Below are positions 1-9,704 of a stretch of 64,000 nucleotides of DNA, in pieces. Origin of the DNA: Faecalibacter bovis (GTDB lineage Bacteria > Bacteroidota > Bacteroidia > Flavobacteriales > Weeksellaceae). Made by a program: the position numbers and the translations under genes. Numbering within the stretch: the stretch's first letter is position 1; each line of letters starts with the position of its first letter. Below the pieces are notes generated by a model. It ran no database searches and had not been told where the DNA came from. It worked only from the letters and a program-made list of their open reading frames with translations. Where the stretch lies: the NCBI RefSeq assembly GCF_017948305.1, contig NZ_CP072842.1:40001-104000 (forward strand), in the 5' to 3' direction.

Positions 1-1070
<1,070 letters not shown>

Positions 1071-1511
1071 AATAAATATTGTTTGAAGCGTTAGCTTCTA
1101 TGTTTTACAACTTCGAATTTCCTTTAGCTCTATTATTCAAGGATTGACCGTTAATTTATATTCGGCTTTTATTTCTTCTGTCTATATTGTAATTTCAAAT
1201 GAACTTCTCGTTTCATGCAAACTTCTTTCGTTGTTTGCGGTTGCAAAGGTAAGACTTATTTTTAAACTGCAAAATCTTTTTTGAATAAATTTTGAAGTTT
1301 TTATTTTTGTTTACTTCTTCGCTATTTCAATTTCAATACTACTCGTCTTTCGTATTGAGAGTGCAAATATAAGACGCTTTTTTCCGAACTACCAAATCGA
1401 GTTTATAATTATTTTACATAAAAGTCTTAACTGACTGTTCTATTGATAAATAAAATCGAAAATAATTTTTAGTCATATGTTTTTAATAGATTTTTGCTTG
1501 GTTATAGCTTA
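1071..1511 (-). promoter_or_regulatory. rRNA operon leader with two tandem promoters
   Basis: On the minus strand this stretch runs into the 16S gene. It holds two near-copies of a GTCTTAnnTTTGCA block. The proximal -7 box is TACCTTTG (complement of 1244-1251), with a TTTG that fits the -33 element at 1270-1273, 18 bases away. The distal -7 box is TATATTTG (complement of 1374-1381), with a less well spaced TTTG at 1393-1396. Both match the Bacteroidota consensus TAnnTTTG. The transcribed leader between about 1240 and 1071 contains no gene I recognise. Confidence 0.75.
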
Positions 1512-1820
1512 AAATATTATAATGATTAAAGAATTATATGTTCATTTTTTTCGTCAAAAAAACGAACCAAAAAAGACATTGCTAAAATCTTCGACTAAAA
1601 CTAAATTGATTCCGAGGAATGATTTAAATGATTCGCATTCGCTCAGTAATTCATTCTTATCTCTACATCAATTTAGTTTCTTAACGTCTACGATTTTCAG
1701 GCAATATTTACATTGTGTAGAAGATTTATAAATAAGATTTTACTATCGTATTAATTATTGCGATGAGATTCTGAAACAAGTTCAGAATGACGCACTGGAA
1801 ATAAATATATAAAGTAGTAA
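1512..1820. repeat. Direct repeat copy A, about 309 bp
   Basis: This copy aligns end to end with 1858-2166 at a constant offset of 346 bases. By eye about nine bases in ten are identical, with only compensating single-base gaps. It ends in an inverted repeat, ATTCTGAA-acaag-TTCAGAAT (about 1768-1788), of a kind common in intergenic DNA of this phylum. An open frame of 69 codons crosses it, but the differences between copies fall at all codon positions and the peptide resembles no protein I know, so I treat it as non-coding. Confidence 0.85.
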
Positions 1821-1857
1821 TACGATTTTTGAAGATTCATAAATTCGATATATCTAT

Positions 1858-2166
1858 AAATATTATAATGGTTAAAGAAATACATGTTCATTTTTTTCGT
1901 CAAAAAAACGAACCAAAAAAGACATTGCTAAAATCTTCAACTAAAACTAAATTGATTTCGAGGAATGATTTAAATGATTCGCATTCGCTCACTAAATCAT
2001 TCTTATCTCTACATCAATTTAGTTTCTTAACGTCTACGATTTTCAGGCAATATTTTTCATTGTGCAGAAAATTTATAAATAAGTTTTTACTATCGTATTA
2101 TTTATTACGATGAGATTCTGAAACGAGTTCAGAATGACGAAATGGAATAGATATATAAAGTAACAA
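1858..2166. repeat. Direct repeat copy B, about 309 bp
   Basis: This is the second copy of the element at 1512-1820, in the same orientation and separated from it by 37 bases. It carries the same terminal inverted repeat (ATTCTGAA-acgag-TTCAGAAT) with one loop change. No transposase, target duplication or terminal inverted repeats around the whole unit are visible, so it does not look like an insertion sequence. The pair lies between the rRNA promoters and the terminator of the SusCD operon. Confidence 0.85.
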
Positions 2167-2191
2167 TGGTAATGATAGCCCGAATTGATTA

Positions 2192-2232
2192 TTTTGTAAT
2201 GGATGCTTCTTTAAAAAGCAGACGTTACAAAA
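2192..2232. repeat. Imperfect inverted repeat
   Basis: TTTTGTAA (2192-2199) pairs with TTACAAAA (2225-2232), and an inner GCTT/AAGC extends the stem with mismatches. It lacks a clear T-run, so a terminator role is uncertain. It lies just past copy B of the direct repeat. Confidence 0.4.
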
Positions 2233-2296
2233 TACTTTGGTGAACGGACTCGCGAAAATGTGTTGCGAAGCAAGGAAGGTTTTTAAAATAAAATCA

Positions 2297-2328
2297 ATAA
2301 AAAAGAGGTGAACAAATGCCCACCTCTT
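2297..2328 (-). terminator. Terminator of the SusC/SusD operon
   Basis: An 8-bp perfect stem (AAGAGGTG at 2303-2310 with CACCTCTT at 2321-2328) is followed on the minus strand by a T-run (2297-2302). It sits about 30 bases past the susD-like stop codon. Confidence 0.85.
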
Positions 2329-2358
2329 ATATGTTATAAAAATGTAATACTATAAGTA

Positions 2359-3789
2359 TTAATTACCCCATCCTGGGTATTGAGTCATTAAACCGTTTAA
2401 GTTTAAAGTAGAACTTGGGATAGGTAAAACAAATAATTTGCTATCAGCAGGAACGCTTGAGATGTTACCTTCTACGTTAGAAGTTTTAACAAATCCTAAA
2501 TTATTACGTTTTAAATCGTGGAAACGCTGACCTTCACCTAAGAATTCGATACGTTTCTCAGCTAAAATAGCAGTTAACGCATCACCTTCGTATTGCACTC
2601 CACCACGTTCAGCAGCAAAAGTATTTAATTCTGTTAAAGCAGCTGCACCTTGACCTAATTTAGCCATCGCTTCCCACTTAATGAATTTAGCTTCTGTTAA
2701 ACGTAACACACGAACATTACCTGTGAAATTTGTTCCATCTACAGTTTGTGTAAATTTTTGAACATAATAACCTTTTGGATCATCAGTTTCAGAAGCATTT
2801 TCTTGTGTAAATAATCCTTTACGAATATCACCTTCTGCAATAGAATTAACGTAATCTGCACGGAACATTAAATAATTTTTAGCTCCATAAGGATCGTAGA
2901 AAGCAGAAATTGAACGGTTAACACCTGGATTTGCAATTACAGACATGTTAATTTCGAAAACAGTTTCTGGTTGATTATTTAATTCAGCAGAAGTAGTTCC
3001 TTTGAAATAAGAATCTAATTGAGAAGCTACAATAGTTGTATTTGTAGCTAAAACCTCATCAGCGTATTGAATTGCCTTTTCATAATCTCCGGCTTGACCA
3101 CGAGTTAAATAAGCTTTTGCTAACATTAAACGAGATGCTGTTGCAGATAAATAACCTTTATTAACAGTAGCTTCGTTAAATTCTGAAATACCTTTCTCTA
3201 AATCTGAAATGATTTGAGCATAAGTTTCAGCTACTGTTGAACGACCATAATATGCATTAGGATTGTACTCACCTGTATGAATTGCAATTCCATATTCTTG
3301 GTTAACACCAGAAGTTGGATTTGCAGCATAGAAAGAAGCTAAGTAATAAAATGCAATACCACGAGCTGCATAAGCTTGTGCTTTGTATCCTTTTACAACA
3401 TCAGATTCTTCTAATTCAGAATTGATAATCATATTTGCCATAGATACCACATCATACATTTTGTTGTAAATAACAAAATCGTTGTTAGTGTCTGAAGGCG
3501 TCCATGTCATTGTATTTGTAATCTTGAAACGACCATCATTTCTTCTTGAAATGAATGAATTATCAGAGATTAATTCTCCTAAAATAATACCATCAGTTGC
3601 TAAAGCATCGGCAGAAGCGAATTCGCTGTACATCCCGTTGATAGCAGCTTGCATATCTTTTTCAGATTTGATAGTAGCATTACCATCATATGTAATTGTA
3701 TTAACTGGCATTTGATCTAATAAATCTTCTGAACAAGAAGAGAAAGTAGTCATAAACGCAGCAATAGCTAATATTGTAACTTTTTTCAT
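2359..3789 (-). CDS. SusD/RagB-family nutrient-binding outer membrane lipoprotein
   Basis: SusD proteins sit on the outer membrane surface and pass oligosaccharides or peptides to a partner SusC channel. I start at MKKVTILAIAAF rather than an upstream in-frame codon because it gives a clean lipoprotein signal with lipobox FSSC and acceptor Cys19. It also avoids overlap with the upstream gene. The helical TPR-like region is visible (RLMLAKAYLTRGQAGDYEKA, about 220-245), as is the C-terminal SusD signature around EKRIEFLGEGQRFHDLKR. At 477 aa the length is typical. It follows the SusC gene by 13 bases, so the two are co-transcribed. The substrate cannot be told because no enzyme gene adjoins the pair. 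Confidence 0.95.
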   Translation of the reverse strand: MKKVTILAIAAFMTTFSSCSEDLLDQMPVNTITYDGNATIKSEKDMQAAINGMYSEFASADALATDGIILGELISDNSFISRRNDGRFKITNTMTWTPSDTNNDFVIYNKMYDVVSMANMIINSELEESDVVKGYKAQAYAARGIAFYYLASFYAANPTSGVNQEYGIAIHTGEYNPNAYYGRSTVAETYAQIISDLEKGISEFNEATVNKGYLSATASRLMLAKAYLTRGQAGDYEKAIQYADEVLATNTTIVASQLDSYFKGTTSAELNNQPETVFEINMSVIANPGVNRSISAFYDPYGAKNYLMFRADYVNSIAEGDIRKGLFTQENASETDDPKGYYVQKFTQTVDGTNFTGNVRVLRLTEAKFIKWEAMAKLGQGAAALTELNTFAAERGGVQYEGDALTAILAEKRIEFLGEGQRFHDLKRNNLGFVKTSNVEGNISSVPADSKLFVLPIPSSTLNLNGLMTQYPGWGN

Positions 3790-3802
3790 TTTAATCAACT
3801 TT

Positions 3803-6800
3803 TTAGAAATCAACAGAAACACCTACAGAAACACTACGCATAATTGGAGAAGTGTAATCGTAAGTACCTTTACCTTGCCATCCGAATGTGTAACCATTAG
3901 AGTTAGTCTCTGGATCGAACGTTAATTTATCATCAAATACCCAAGTAGCTAAGTTAGTACCACGTAAGTAAACAGTTAAATTACTGATTCCAGATTTAGA
4001 TAATACATCACCTAAACTATACGCTAATTTCACTTCTTTTAAACGAATGTGATCTCCATCACGTAAGAAACGTGTAGACATTTTGTTAGAACCTGTACCG
4101 TTTCCATACACCTGCATTGGATTTGAAGCAGTTGTATTTTGTGGCGTCCAGCTATCTGTTAAGCTTTCTTTGTAAACATTGATATCGTAATATGCACCAT
4201 CGTTATAGATATAGTTTGAGTATCTATCGATTACTGAATATTCGAATTGTCCTGATAAAAATACCGATAATGTTACATTTTTGTAGCTAAAATCGTTTCT
4301 TAAACCAGCCATGTATTTAGGGAAAGGAGATTTTCCTTGGAAATATTTAGACGCTTCGTTGTAATTAGAAGTTGTTTCCGTTTCAGATGCATCCGTATAG
4401 AATAATGGATTACCATTAGAAGCATCAACACCAGCCCAACCTACCATGTAGTATTCACCGAATAAACGTCCTGATTGTACTGCTTTGTTTCCACCTTCTA
4501 AGTAGATTGCATCATTGTCAATTAAATCACCAACTTCTGATTTATTGTAAGCAAAGTTTGCAGAAATATTCCAGTTAAATGCTCCACGGAATGGACGAAC
4601 TGTAATTGTAGATTCAATACCTTTATTTACAATTTCACCAACATTTTTCATGATTGAATTTGGAGATGATGGCGTTTCACCAGGAACTTCTACTGGGAAA
4701 ATTGCATCTTCCGTTTTCTTGTTATAAACGTCGATTGTACCAGAAACTAAACCATTTAATACAGAGTAATCTAAACCAATATTTAATTGTTTAGAAGTTT
4801 CCCATACTAAATCTGGATTACCTGCACGATCTAAAATTAAAACACCTTCGTTACCGTAGTTTCTTGTATTTGCTAATAAAGAGAAACTATTGTAAGTGTT
4901 TGACCATGAATCTGCGTAAGGAACATTTCCGATTTCACCGTAGTTTGCACGTAACGTTAAGTTATCTACAAATCCGATATTTAAATCTTTATTCATTGCC
5001 CAAGATCCACCAACAGACCAGAAAATTCCTGATTTATCGTTAATACCTAACGTTGAGTTAGAATCACGACGAACTTGTCCATTTAATGTATACTTACCAT
5101 CAAAGATGTAGTTTAAACGACCGAAGTAAGAAATCTGAGTCCATTTAATCTTATTACCTGTAACAGACAATACTTGAGAAGCATTATCCATATAAGCACC
5201 ATCTAAAATGAAGTTTTGTTTGTCTTGAGAACGTACTTTACCAATGTGCTCTTGGTATTCCCAACCAGCATTAGCAACGAACTCATGACGATCTCCTAAT
5301 TTTTTAGCATATGTTAAAGTATTTACCCAGTTCCAATCTGTATATTGACTTTGAGATTCATACATATAACCATTATATCTTGCTCCGTCTCCAAATTTAG
5401 AATTCCAAAATAATGTCTCATCTAAATTTTGATATTGTGTACCAAATTGAGAATTGAAAGATAAATCATTCGTAATTTGATAATCACCATAAATAGAAGC
5501 TAAGAAAGTATTTACTGTACCTCCTACTTTATTCTCTCTTTGTAAACCTACTGGGTTATAATCTCTGTTCCCTAATAAACTTGTGTTGTAAGAACCATCT
5601 GCGTTATAAACCGGTAATGTTGGGATAATTGCCCAACGTGTTTGCCATGGATTAGAGTAAGCTCCAGCATCAGCATACGTTTGGTTTTCTACACGAGAAT
5701 AATTTAAATTTGTTCCTAATTTGAAACGATCAGATGCTTTATGATCAACAGCTAAAGATGCAGATAAACGATCAAATTTAGAATTGATGATTAACGGATC
5801 ATTGTCGTAGTAAGAAAATCCTGTACGGAAAGATGTATTATCAGAACCTCCTGTTGCAGAAAAACTATATGTACGAACAGTTGACATATCACGTTGAATG
5901 GCTTTTGTCCAATCTTCGTCTGTTACACCATCCCAACCAATTACATCGTTTGCATAATAATTTTCAGCTTCTAAACGAGATGCAAAATCTCCTGTATTGT
6001 AAAACGCTAAACCACCCCATTGAACTAATTCTTTAGAGTTTAAGAAATCTGCTTTATCAAAAGCGATGTCTTGTACAGACATTTCTGTAGAAGCGTTAAA
6101 CTTTGTTTTTTGGTTGAATTTACCACGTTTAGTTTTAACAACGATAACTCCATTTGCACCACGAGCACCATATAACGCCGTAGAAGAAGCATCTTTTAAA
6201 ACGGTAATAGATTCGATTTGATTAGGATCAATAGATGATAATGGATTGAAAGAAGTCATTACTCCTGAGTTATCATCACCTTTACCTACAACAACACCAT
6301 CAATAACATATAATGGATTAGTTGTCCCTACGAAAGAACCTGCTCCACGAATTGCAATTACGTTAGCAGAACCTGGTTGTCCACCACCTGTAGAAAAATT
6401 TAAACCAGCTACACGACCATTTAATACCTCATCAACTGAAGCAACTGGCGTTTGCTCTAAATCATCACGTTTAATTGTTTCGAAAGAACCAATTTTCTGA
6501 GTTGGATCTAATTTAATAGAACCTAAAATATTAACAGCTGCTAATTCTACAGTTTCAGTTTTCTTTTCAGCGTAGCTGATAGAACCTAAATTATTAGAAG
6601 TAACAACTACTTCTTTTCCATTGATTACTAATACATCACCAATTTGAGCATCTATATCAAAAGTACCATCAATATCAGTGTAAACTACTTTATCAGTACC
6701 TTTTACGATAACCTCAACATCTGATTCTGGAAAACCGTCAGCATCATTTACCACACCTGTTGTTTGAGCATAAGCTAAAGCACCTAAACCTAGGAAAGCT

Positions 6801-6832
6801 AAAAAACTCAAAGATGTTAATCTTCTCTTCAT
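3803..6832 (-). CDS. SusC/RagA-family TonB-linked outer membrane receptor
   Basis: This 1,009-aa protein has a signal peptide (about 1-22, ending AYA), a short carboxypeptidase-like regulatory domain (about 25-95), a plug domain and a long beta-barrel. The SusC plug hallmarks are present: NPLYVIDGVVVG, then DPNQIESITVLKDASSTALYG and ARGANGVIVVKTKRG. The barrel ends in an aromatic residue (SVDF), as outer membrane proteins do. It is first in a two-gene operon with its SusD partner. Neither an ECF sigma/anti-sigma pair nor a glycoside hydrolase lies beside it, so the cargo (peptide or glycan) is open. Confidence 0.97.
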   Translation of the reverse strand: MKRRLTSLSFLAFLGLGALAYAQTTGVVNDADGFPESDVEVIVKGTDKVVYTDIDGTFDIDAQIGDVLVINGKEVVVTSNNLGSISYAEKKTETVELAAVNILGSIKLDPTQKIGSFETIKRDDLEQTPVASVDEVLNGRVAGLNFSTGGGQPGSANVIAIRGAGSFVGTTNPLYVIDGVVVGKGDDNSGVMTSFNPLSSIDPNQIESITVLKDASSTALYGARGANGVIVVKTKRGKFNQKTKFNASTEMSVQDIAFDKADFLNSKELVQWGGLAFYNTGDFASRLEAENYYANDVIGWDGVTDEDWTKAIQRDMSTVRTYSFSATGGSDNTSFRTGFSYYDNDPLIINSKFDRLSASLAVDHKASDRFKLGTNLNYSRVENQTYADAGAYSNPWQTRWAIIPTLPVYNADGSYNTSLLGNRDYNPVGLQRENKVGGTVNTFLASIYGDYQITNDLSFNSQFGTQYQNLDETLFWNSKFGDGARYNGYMYESQSQYTDWNWVNTLTYAKKLGDRHEFVANAGWEYQEHIGKVRSQDKQNFILDGAYMDNASQVLSVTGNKIKWTQISYFGRLNYIFDGKYTLNGQVRRDSNSTLGINDKSGIFWSVGGSWAMNKDLNIGFVDNLTLRANYGEIGNVPYADSWSNTYNSFSLLANTRNYGNEGVLILDRAGNPDLVWETSKQLNIGLDYSVLNGLVSGTIDVYNKKTEDAIFPVEVPGETPSSPNSIMKNVGEIVNKGIESTITVRPFRGAFNWNISANFAYNKSEVGDLIDNDAIYLEGGNKAVQSGRLFGEYYMVGWAGVDASNGNPLFYTDASETETTSNYNEASKYFQGKSPFPKYMAGLRNDFSYKNVTLSVFLSGQFEYSVIDRYSNYIYNDGAYYDINVYKESLTDSWTPQNTTASNPMQVYGNGTGSNKMSTRFLRDGDHIRLKEVKLAYSLGDVLSKSGISNLTVYLRGTNLATWVFDDKLTFDPETNSNGYTFGWQGKGTYDYTSPIMRSVSVGVSVDF

Positions 6833-7238
6833 TTTCGATAAAAATTTTAAGGCGGTAAAAATGACAAGAATTAATAAACTTCTAAAATTTTATTTAATTA
6901 TTTCTTAAACGTAAATTTTAATATTTACATTAACACTTAAAATATGTAGTATAATATTGGTGTATTAATAATTTTGAACCAAATAAATTATGAATATGAA
7001 TTTATTTTAACAATTATTAATAATTAAATCGAAATATTAATAATTGTTGAAATATTTTCATTAAAGACTGAAATTCTATTAGATATAAGATTTACACAAC
7101 AACATTAAAAAAATGTATAAAATTTAATTAAAATGTATATTTATACTATTTAGAATCAATACAAGATAATTTAAAGCCTTAAATCGGAATTTTAACAAAT
7201 TGAAAACGAATTATATTTTGTATAATTATAAAATAAAT
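6833..7238. other. Non-coding region upstream of SusC
   Basis: About 400 bases of very AT-rich DNA between the susC-like gene and the terminator of the next operon. I found no coding frame. The one clear structure is the inverted repeat at 7009-7048, annotated separately. The SusCD promoter should lie here, but no exact TAnnTTTG box near the start is visible. Confidence 0.6.
7009..7048. promoter_or_regulatory. Perfect 13-bp inverted repeat, possible operator
   Basis: AACAATTATTAAT (7009-7021) and ATTAATAATTGTT (7036-7048) are perfect inverted copies separated by 14 bases. They lie about 180 bases upstream of the susC-like start. Almost all bases are A or T, so chance is a real alternative. 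No T-run follows, which argues against a terminator. Confidence 0.35.
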
Positions 7239-7270
7239 AAAGGGTTGTATTTATGAAATTACAACCCTTT
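7239..7270 (-). terminator. Terminator of the MacAB-like operon
   Basis: Stem AAAGGGTTGTA (7239-7249) pairs with TACAACCCTTT (7260-7270). On the minus strand a T-rich run follows. It lies about 20 bases past the stop of the adaptor gene. Confidence 0.85.
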
Positions 7271-7291
7271 ATTTAAGTTTTTCTATTAAAA

Positions 7292-8422
7292 TTAATGAGG
7301 TCCTGGTCCATCTGGTTTTTCAAGATCTGTATTCCAAATCTTAATTTGATCATTTTGAGTTAAACCATTTTTAATTTCTACATTAACACCATCTGTTACT
7401 CCAAGTGTTACATATTTTTTCTCATAAACTGCATTGGCTCCACTACCAGATTTCAACACATCTACATAAGGTTTTTGATTTTCGTCGTAGCGCAAATGAG
7501 CTGATTTAATCATCAATACATTATTTGCTCCAGCCGTTATAACTTCAGCATTCGCAGAATATCCTGCACGAATAAAATATTTTGAATCTAATTGGATTGG
7601 CGCTTTAATTTCAAATTGAACAACACCATTACTTGCAACTCCTTGTGGCGAAATAAAATCTAAAATTGCCGTAAATGTCTTATTAGGAATTGCTCCAATT
7701 GAGACATTGATTTTCATTCCTTCTTTTAATTTCCCAACTTCAGCTTCATCAACTTTCCCAGAGAAAATCATATTTTTAATATCCGCCATTGTAGCAATCG
7801 TAGTACCTGTCGAGAAATTATTAATTTCCTGCACCATATTTCCTATTTCTACGGGAATATCTAAAATAACACCCGATGTTGTTGCAACAATACGAGTCGT
7901 AGCGTATTTTTCTAAACCTGGAGCAACACCTGTTTGCGCAACTTGATAATTTGCTTCTGCTGTGCGTAAAGATTGCTGAGCATTTTGATACATTGCAGTA
8001 GCATTATCAAACTCGGCTTTCGGTATTACACCTTGGTTGTATAACGTTTTTGCACGATTGTATTCTTTTTGTTGTAAACTAACCTCTATTTCTGCAGAAC
8101 GAATTGTTTGTAAAGCTGAATTTAAATTTGCTACATTTGGAACAACTCGAATCTCTGCAATTAACTGTCCTTTTTCTACAAATTCACCTTCAGTAACATT
8201 TATCGATTTTATAACCCCCGAAATATTAGGTTTAATTTCAATTGTTTCTAATGGTTTTACTTCTCCTGTTGCAACAGCTTTCACCTCTATGTTTCCTACT
8301 GTTGGTTTTGTTATTTCGTACACTTGATTGTCCTGACTATTTTTCTTTCCAAAATATCCAATCACACCAATCACAAGTGCTATAAACAAAACTATACCTA
8401 CAATTTTTAGAACTTTCTTCAT
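7292..8422 (-). CDS. Periplasmic adaptor (membrane fusion) protein, MacA/HlyD type
   Basis: In tripartite exporters the adaptor links the inner membrane ABC transporter to an outer membrane TolC-type channel. The 376-aa protein has an N-terminal anchor (about 6-24), a first half-lipoyl motif (PNISGVIKSINVTEGEFVEKG, about 66-86), a coiled-coil hairpin (about 100-165), a second half-lipoyl strand and a beta-barrel domain. It is the last gene of a four-gene operon after the ATPase and two permeases, 28 bases past the nearest permease. No outer membrane channel gene is nearby, so that part must be encoded elsewhere. Confidence 0.93.
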   Translation of the reverse strand: MKKVLKIVGIVLFIALVIGVIGYFGKKNSQDNQVYEITKPTVGNIEVKAVATGEVKPLETIEIKPNISGVIKSINVTEGEFVEKGQLIAEIRVVPNVANLNSALQTIRSAEIEVSLQQKEYNRAKTLYNQGVIPKAEFDNATAMYQNAQQSLRTAEANYQVAQTGVAPGLEKYATTRIVATTSGVILDIPVEIGNMVQEINNFSTGTTIATMADIKNMIFSGKVDEAEVGKLKEGMKINVSIGAIPNKTFTAILDFISPQGVASNGVVQFEIKAPIQLDSKYFIRAGYSANAEVITAGANNVLMIKSAHLRYDENQKPYVDVLKSGSGANAVYEKKYVTLGVTDGVNVEIKNGLTQNDQIKIWNTDLEKPDGPGPH

Positions 8423-8450
8423 TCTATATTATATCTACTTATTTACTAAA

Positions 8451-9704
8451 TTATTCATCTCTTAACGCATCAATTGGTTTGATTGCAATTGCACGTTGGG
8501 CAGGAATTAACCCTGCAAAAGTTGCCATAACTACCATAATTGCTAAAGCTGCAAATAAGGTAAATAAATCTATGGAAGCATTGTAAATTGGAATACTTTC
8601 GTTTCCTGGAATAATGACTTCATTTAAAAACATTAAAATTAATCCTGCTCCAACAATACCACCTAAGCCTGCAATTAAAGTTAAAACTACTGATTCTAAT
8701 AAAATTTGACCACGAATTTGTGACGGAATAGCTCCTAACGCCCTTCTAATACCAAATTCTTTTGTTCGCTCTGAAACCGTAATTAATAAAATACTTGAAA
8801 TGGCAATAACACCAGAAAACAACGTCATTGCACCTACTACTATTGCAAGAAATTGCATTCCTTTTACGAATTTCATGATTTTACCTAACATCTCACCCAA
8901 GTTAAATCCACCTAATCCTTGATCGTCTTCTGGTGCAATATTTTTAACTTGTTTTAAATATGTTTTTAATTGCTTTTCAAATTGAACGATATCATATTCA
9001 TTCGGGATACTCAAGGATAAATATTGTATTTTATCTCCTTGATTATACACTTTTTGAAACGTTGTGAACGGAATATAAATTTGATCTTTAGATTCAACAG
9101 GTGATGAAGGTGAATCGTAAATTCCGACAATCGTGTAATAACTATCTGAAATACGAATTTTTTTACCCAATGGATTTTCCTTTTTACTAAAGAAATTCTC
9201 CATTACTTCAACTCCTAAAACACAAACTTTGGTCTCATTTTTTATATCATCTTCATCAATAAATCTACCTTTTATAATATCCTTACCAAACATTCGGTTT
9301 TGATCTGGATAATCTCCGTTAATATTATAAAAATTATATTTTGTTCCGAAAGCAACAACCGAATTAGGCATCATATTACGTGGTGCAATTAACGAAATTT
9401 GAGGAAATTGTGCTTCAATTTGTTTCACATCACTCATTTTTAATTCGATCATTCTACCTTTCTGAAATCCTTTGAACGGCATTGATGTGGTTCCGCCCCA
9501 AACGAAAAGTGAATTTGTTGCAGCATCTGCAAGATTTCTATCAAATCCATTTTGCATCCCACGAGTTAAACCAAGCAGAAGTACAAATAAAAACATACCC
9601 CATGCGACACCAATCATTGTAAGAATGGTACGTAATTTATTCTTTCTAATTGCAGCATAAACCTCTGTCCATGCATCTATATCAAATAATAATTTCCAAT
9701 TCAT
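8451..9704 (-). CDS. MacB-type ABC transporter permease (second of two)
   Basis: This 417-aa inner membrane protein has the MacB layout: one N-terminal membrane segment (about 27-48), a large periplasmic core domain, and a C-terminal FtsX domain with three membrane segments (about 285-400). The coupling motif ERTKEFGIRRALGA follows the second membrane segment. The C-terminus IKPIDALRDE nearly matches that of its upstream paralogue. Its start overlaps the preceding stop by one base (TAATG), showing translational coupling. The operon therefore encodes two different permeases, which probably form a heterodimer. Confidence 0.93.
   Translation of the reverse strand: MNWKLLFDIDAWTEVYAAIRKNKLRTILTMIGVAWGMFLFVLLLGLTRGMQNGFDRNLADAATNSLFVWGGTTSMPFKGFQKGRMIELKMSDVKQIEAQFPQISLIAPRNMMPNSVVAFGTKYNFYNINGDYPDQNRMFGKDIIKGRFIDEDDIKNETKVCVLGVEVMENFFSKKENPLGKKIRISDSYYTIVGIYDSPSSPVESKDQIYIPFTTFQKVYNQGDKIQYLSLSIPNEYDIVQFEKQLKTYLKQVKNIAPEDDQGLGGFNLGEMLGKIMKFVKGMQFLAIVVGAMTLFSGVIAISSILLITVSERTKEFGIRRALGAIPSQIRGQILLESVVLTLIAGLGGIVGAGLILMFLNEVIIPGNESIPIYNASIDLFTLFAALAIMVVMATFAGLIPAQRAIAIKPIDALRDE

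Noticed and set aside
1522-2113. Two similar short proteins (69 and 94 codons) in the direct repeats
   Set aside because: Differences between the copies fall on all codon positions, there is no promoter or coding signal, and the repeat extends well past both frames. I treat them as non-coding repeat.
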